In this document: positions 5,901-8,352 of the stretch, in pieces
Position numbering within the stretch: position 1 is the first letter of the stretch
Layout: each line of letters begins with the position of its first letter
Source of the DNA: Helicobacteraceae bacterium
GTDB taxonomy: Bacteria; Campylobacterota; Campylobacteria; Campylobacterales; SZUA-545
Length of the DNA: 8,352 bases
Direction: 5' to 3'
Assembly (NCBI GenBank): GCA_031273735.1
Contig: JAISRI010000085.1
Span: 1-8,352 of the forward strand
The notes under the pieces: model-generated
The model's database searches: none
What the model saw: the letters and a program-made list of their open reading frames with translations, nothing else
Told to the model about the DNA's origin: nothing
Position numbers and translations under genes: made by a program

Positions 5901-6473
5901 TTGCGACATAACATCAGCAAGGGAGTAGCCCAACCTTTTTCCGACGAAGAGATAGAATTTGCCGTAGATTTTTTAAGGCACGCAGGCGAAACTTATCGTC
6001 GATTATCAAGGCGCTTTCCCCAAGAGGAGTTTCAGAAAGCGCATAATGTATGGCGGGCTTTGATTTATTCCAAAAGCGATACAAAGGTCGCTAAATTAGC
6101 GACGGAATTTTTGGAAAACAAGCGCCTTAACGTTTGCGATCCGTTACGCTATCTTTTATATACAATCAAAGACAAAACCGCTGTTGATTCTTTGTTACAA
6201 AGAGTTTTTGATACTAACGATCCAGCGTTAAGATTGATCGCCGCAGAATACTTAATGAACATAGATACCAATAGAGGACTTGCCGAAATGATAAAGATAT
6301 TACCTATTATCGAATTCGATCACGCTACGGCGGACTCTATCGCTATATGGCTTGGCAAGTATGGAGATAAAAAATTAAAACATAAACTTGAAGAAAAAGA
6401 GATTGAATGTAAAAAGTCTGGAGAGCCAAATAGCGCTTCTTGGTATAAATGGGCGGCGTCGACGATTGGGTAA
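5901..6473 (+). CDS. Helical-repeat-like protein, unknown function (5' end probably frameshifted)
   Basis: As an intact frame the protein has 190 residues from a TTG at 5901; GGAG at 5886-5889 is a rather distant ribosome site. It is almost wholly alpha-helical in look: EEIEFAVDFLRHAGETYRRL (about 16-35), then VWRALIYSKSDTKVAKLATE, LRYLLYTIKDKTAVDSLLQR, DPALRLIAAEYLMNIDTNRG and TADSIAIWLGKYGDKKLKHK. The spacing of about 30-35 residues between helix pairs resembles HEAT or Armadillo-type repeats, though I cannot assign a family. There is no signal peptide or membrane helix. The coupled ATG at 5848 suggests that the true N-terminus is MNRLKKILRGK in another frame. Only 12 bases separate it from the Imm21-like gene, so the set is probably one transcript from pyrG. 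Repeat proteins of this sort occur among immunity genes, but that is only context here. Confidence 0.6.
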   Translation: MRHNISKGVAQPFSDEEIEFAVDFLRHAGETYRRLSRRFPQEEFQKAHNVWRALIYSKSDTKVAKLATEFLENKRLNVCDPLRYLLYTIKDKTAVDSLLQRVFDTNDPALRLIAAEYLMNIDTNRGLAEMIKILPIIEFDHATADSIAIWLGKYGDKKLKHKLEEKEIECKKSGEPNSASWYKWAASTIG

Positions 6474-6485
6474 AAAGATAACGAC

Positions 6486-6786
6486 ATGAAGCAACTTTAT
6501 TTTTCAAAATGGATCAATAGTTCAGGCGGGGCATTGGCGGCATTAGAGAAAAAAAGCGCTTATAAATGGAGCGGCATTGATGGGAATCCATCTGATTATG
6601 ACTTATCATGTCATATATATGGCTATGAAAGATAAAGAGATTGTTTTGCTTGACGCGGCGGATAAGTTTGGCGACTCAGAATTTCTTTCTTTCTCGTTGT
6701 CGTCGGTTAAAAATAAAATATCAACTTTTGTTTTCAATCCAAACAAAAGAACTTCATTCTTAATTCATTCAGTTTGTCCAATTTGA
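6486..6786 (+). pseudogene. Frameshifted gene resembling the Imm21 immunity family
   Basis: From ATG 6486 one frame gives 49 codons to a TAA at 6633-6635. The next frame continues the similarity to a TGA at 6784-6786. The first part reads SKWINSSGGALAAL (7-20), KWSGIDGNPSDYDLSCHIYG (27-46). The second reads KDKEIVLLDAADKFGDSEFL and ends SFLIHSVCPI. From memory, Imm21 proteins show W-x-x-S-G-G-P-L, then W-x-G, a D-Y-D-x-A-C-x-V-D-G-Y segment, a VLGDEP-like strand and a C-terminal LFDSAxPG; the same elements stand here in the same order. The break lies near the A-runs of GGCTATGAAAGATAAAGAG and amounts to one extra base. Imm21 proteins are antidotes to toxins of polymorphic toxin systems. No toxin is visible here, so this would be an orphan remnant. 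Identity is moderately likely. Confidence 0.5.
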
Positions 6787-6913
6787 ACTTGAACGCGCTA
6801 TAAATCTATACAAGCGCATTTTTAGAGGATTAAAACTCTCCCCATATCGCGCGAGCGACCTCGCTCATTATTGGGCTTATCCAAACGCAATTTTGCGTCA
6901 AGAAAAGTTATGA
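6764..6913 (+). pseudogene. Start-less coding fragment of about 49 codons
   Basis: The third forward frame is open from 6764 to a TGA at 6911-6913. It reads like real protein: QFELERAINLYKRIFRGLKL followed by SPYRASDLAHYWAYPNAIL. It has no ATG, GTG or TTG, so it cannot be a gene by itself. It starts just before the stop of the Imm21-like frame. It may be the continuation of that gene after a second frame break, or the 3' end of another lost gene. Two short inverted repeats lie within it (GAGCGA/TCGCTC at 6853-6866 and ACGCAA/TTGCGT at 6885-6898), neither with a T-run. Confidence 0.3.
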
Positions 6914-6947
6914 ATTAGCGCGTTAAACTCAAATCAATGGTTTTTGC

Positions 6948-6953
6948 TATAAT
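6948..6953 (+). promoter_or_regulatory. Extended -10 promoter of the glycosyltransferase gene
   Basis: A perfect TATAAT with an upstream TGC (TTTTTGCTATAAT) is the best promoter core in the window. A poor -35 candidate is TTAAAC at 6923-6928. Transcription would begin near 6960, downstream of the ATG at 6937. That rules out the ATG as a normal start and leaves a leader of about 36 bases before the GTG at 6996. Confidence 0.7.
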
Positions 6954-6982
6954 AAGCTCTAATGTAGTCATTGTGAAAAAGC

Positions 6983-6988
6983 GAGGGA
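6983..6988 (+). promoter_or_regulatory. Ribosome binding site of the glycosyltransferase gene
   Basis: GAGGGA stands seven bases before GTG 6996 and three bases before GTG 6992. The two GTGs overlap as GTGAGTG in different frames. The spacing favours 6996, which is the one in frame with the enzyme at the present tract length. Confidence 0.6.
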
Positions 6989-6995
6989 ACAGTGA

Positions 6996-8000
6996 GTGTC
7001 AACAAGCGTCGGTATCCAGCGTCAAAATCGCGCGTCGCCCACGCCCCCCCCCCCCCCCCCCCCAGAAGGAGGCGTATTATTATCGATCGTCGTTCCCTGC
7101 TATAACGAAGCGGAAAATATCCCGCTATTTTACGCTAAATCTTGCGAGGTTCTTAAAGTATTAGAAGGTCAAGGCGTTAGCGTCGAATTCGTATTTATTG
7201 ACGACGGCTCAAAAGACGAAACCGCAAAAGTTATTCAAGAATTAAGCGAAAAAGACGAGAGGATTCGTTACGCGATCTTTAGCAGAAATTTTGGCAAAGA
7301 GGCGGCGATGTTAGCCGGTTTGCAGGCGGCAAAAGGCGATTTTACGGCTATGCTCGACGCGGATTTACAACATCCGCCGTCGCTACTGCCCGCAATGCTT
7401 GAAGCGGTTAAAAACGGCGAATACGATTGCGCGGGAACAATACGAACAAGAACGGGCGACTCAAAAATCCGAACGTTTTTTAGCCGCGCGTTTTATCGAC
7501 TAATCAGCAAGCTATCAAATATGGAAATTATCGACGGCGCGGGCGACTTTCGCTTAATGTCGCGGCAATATGTCGACGCGATTTTATCGTTAAGCGAACG
7601 GAATCGATTCTCTAAAGGAATATTTCAATGGATCGGCTTTAGAACAAAGTGGTTTTATTACGAAAACCAACAACGCGCTTCGGGCGATTCTAAATGGTCT
7701 TTTTGGAAACTATTTATATATTCGCTTGACGGCATTATCGCGTTTTCGTCCAAGCTGCTTGCAATCGCCTCCGCGATAGGAATTATATTGTTTATCTTAT
7801 CGATTTGCGCCGTTATTTTTATCGTCGTTCGCAAACTTATATTTGGCGATCCTATACAGGGCTGGGCGTCGACTATTTGCGTTATTTTATTTTGCGCGGG
7901 CGTTCAACTTCTAACGACGGGAGTACTGGGCGAATATCTTGCCAAAACATATAACGAAGTTAAGCGTCGCCCGCACTTTGTAATCCGCAAACAAAAATGA
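6996..8000 (+). CDS. Phase-variable GT2 family glycosyltransferase, DPM1/GtrB/ArnC-like
   Basis: Membrane-bound enzyme that probably moves a sugar from a nucleotide donor to a polyprenyl phosphate carrier at the cytoplasmic face. It has 334 residues. Residues 1-26 are a low-complexity leader with seven prolines (17-23) coded by the C20 tract. The GT2 domain starts at LLSIVVPCYNEAENIP (28-43), with FVFIDDGSKDET (65-76), SRNFGKEAAMLAGL (96-109), the metal-binding DAD of LDADLQHPPS (120-129), and GAGDFRLMSRQ (181-191). Then come RFSKGIFQWIGF (204-215) and SGDSKWSFWKLFIYSLDGII (229-248), typical of the polyprenyl-phosphate branch. Two membrane helices follow (about 252-277 and 291-311) and a basic tail. 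The start is GTG with a good GAGGGA. The end overlaps the next gene as ATGA (7997-8000). A one- or two-base change in the C tract would switch the reading frame, so expression is likely stochastic. The exact sugar is unknown. Confidence 0.93.
   Translation: MSTSVGIQRQNRASPTPPPPPPPEGGVLLSIVVPCYNEAENIPLFYAKSCEVLKVLEGQGVSVEFVFIDDGSKDETAKVIQELSEKDERIRYAIFSRNFGKEAAMLAGLQAAKGDFTAMLDADLQHPPSLLPAMLEAVKNGEYDCAGTIRTRTGDSKIRTFFSRAFYRLISKLSNMEIIDGAGDFRLMSRQYVDAILSLSERNRFSKGIFQWIGFRTKWFYYENQQRASGDSKWSFWKLFIYSLDGIIAFSSKLLAIASAIGIILFILSICAVIFIVVRKLIFGDPIQGWASTICVILFCAGVQLLTTGVLGEYLAKTYNEVKRRPHFVIRKQK
7044..7063 (+). repeat. Poly-C tract of 20 (contingency repeat)
   Basis: Twenty uninterrupted C lie 48 bases into the glycosyltransferase gene and code for seven prolines together with the next base. 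Long G or C runs inside surface-glycan genes are the classic slipped-strand phase-variation switch in Campylobacter and Helicobacter. At C20 the frame from GTG 6996 is ON; C19 would link GTG 6992, and C21 would link a frame whose ATG (6937) lies before the predicted transcription start. Confidence 0.95.
7064..7072 (+). promoter_or_regulatory. Strong Shine-Dalgarno-like sequence inside the gene, just after the C tract
   Basis: AGAAGGAGG is the best match to the 16S rRNA tail in the window and is translated as part of PEGG. It stands four to seven bases before two TTA codons (7077, 7080) at the point where GT2 enzymes of this branch normally begin. No ATG, GTG or TTG follows in frame at that place, so it may be a relic of an older start site. 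Confidence 0.4.
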
Positions 8001-8352
8001 GTAAAATCTTGATTATTAACGCGGACGATCTAGGCTTAACTCTTAGCCGCAATCAAGCGATACTAGAGGGCTATAATAAAGGCGTTATATCAAGCGCGAG
8101 CGCAATAGTTAACGGCGAATATTTTAACGACGCTATCGAGATCATAGGCAAATGTCCAAATCTTGGGGTTGGGATTCATCTAAATATCGTAGAGGGCAAG
8201 GCGCTTATCAACAATCGCTTACTATGCGATCGAAACGGCGTTTTTAACAACGGTTTTTTAGCGATTATGTTAAAATCGAGAAATAAAGCGTTTTTGGAAG
8301 CGGTAGAAAACGAATTTCGCGCTCAAATAGAGCTAGGAACGCGTTATATATC
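7997..8352 (+). CDS. ChbG/YdjC-type carbohydrate deacetylase, N-terminal part (cut by window end)
   Basis: The first 118 codons are seen. The start MSKILIINADDLGLT has the metal-site pair Asp10/Asp11 of the NADDFG motif of this family. NQAILEGYNKGVISSASAIV (19-38) is the usual second block, and LGVGIHLNIVEGKAL (56-70) carries the metal-ligand His61. The window ends after ELGTRYI, just where the family's THIDSHQH motif would be expected. Proteins of this fold remove acetyl groups from N-acetylated sugars; the best known acts on chito-oligosaccharides, and a relative (HpnK) accompanies hopanoid genes. The ATG overlaps the glycosyltransferase TGA (ATGA), so translation is probably coupled. The pairing suggests that the enzyme deacetylates a sugar placed on a lipid carrier by the glycosyltransferase, similar in logic to the ArnC/ArnD pair; that is inference. 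Confidence 0.88.
   Translation, partial: MSKILIINADDLGLTLSRNQAILEGYNKGVISSASAIVNGEYFNDAIEIIGKCPNLGVGIHLNIVEGKALINNRLLCDRNGVFNNGFLAIMLKSRNKAFLEAVENEFRAQIELGTRYI

Noticed and set aside
6885..6898. ACGCAA/TTGCGT inverted repeat as terminator of the islet
   Set aside because: The loop is too small for the full stem, and no T-run follows.
6787..6995. tRNA or other RNA gene in the gap before the glycosyltransferase
   Set aside because: No cloverleaf or conserved T-arm sequence can be drawn; the stretch is better explained by the coding fragment and the promoter.
6937..7164. 75-codon plus-strand frame across the C tract
   Set aside because: It overlaps the glycosyltransferase in another frame, its ATG lies upstream of the strong -10 box, and its second half is a shadow of the GT2 domain. 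It matters only as the C21 lead-in frame.

Overview
The window looks like a chromosomal piece of a Campylobacterota (epsilonproteobacterial) genome. The S21 protein is the 70-residue form ending in RRYESRL, as I remember it from Campylobacter-type bacteria. Promoters show good -10 boxes (TATAAT, TAGAAT) without clear -35 boxes, and a long poly-C contingency tract sits in a glycosyltransferase gene. The CGATCG hexamer is very frequent in the second half of dapE, 1907-2542, lpxL, rpsU and pyrG. I cannot name the species.

Layout. 1-764 (+): the tail of an unidentified membrane protein, a small anchored protein of unknown function, and a possible decayed third reading frame. 745-1863 (-): dapE, lysine/diaminopimelate synthesis. 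1907-2542 (+): an unknown 211-residue protein, divergent from dapE. 2539-3429 (-): a lipid A acyltransferase of the LpxL/HtrB family, and upstream of it rpsU (3481-3693, -), separated by a hairpin terminator. 3850-5517 (+): pyrG, CTP synthase, complete. 5531-6913 (+): a short run of AT-richer accessory genes behind pyrG. It holds an 87- or 105-residue protein, a helical-repeat-like protein with a frameshifted 5' end, a frameshifted gene that resembles the Imm21 immunity family, and one more start-less coding fragment. 6948-8352 (+): a new promoter, a phase-variable GT2 glycosyltransferase with a C20 tract near its start, and the overlapping 5' part of a ChbG/YdjC-type carbohydrate deacetylase that runs off the window.

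How they fit together. DapE, LpxL, S21 and PyrG are housekeeping genes with intact motifs. Two parts are of special interest. The islet downstream of pyrG looks like an eroding set of orphan immunity-type genes: one apparent start codon has become ACG, and two genes carry frame breaks. The glycosyltransferase/deacetylase pair, joined by an ATGA overlap, looks like a switchable glycan or lipid-carrier modification module. In the sequence as given, the C20 tract puts the full glycosyltransferase in frame (ON) with the GTG at 6996. All family assignments come from motifs read by eye and from memory; no database search was run.
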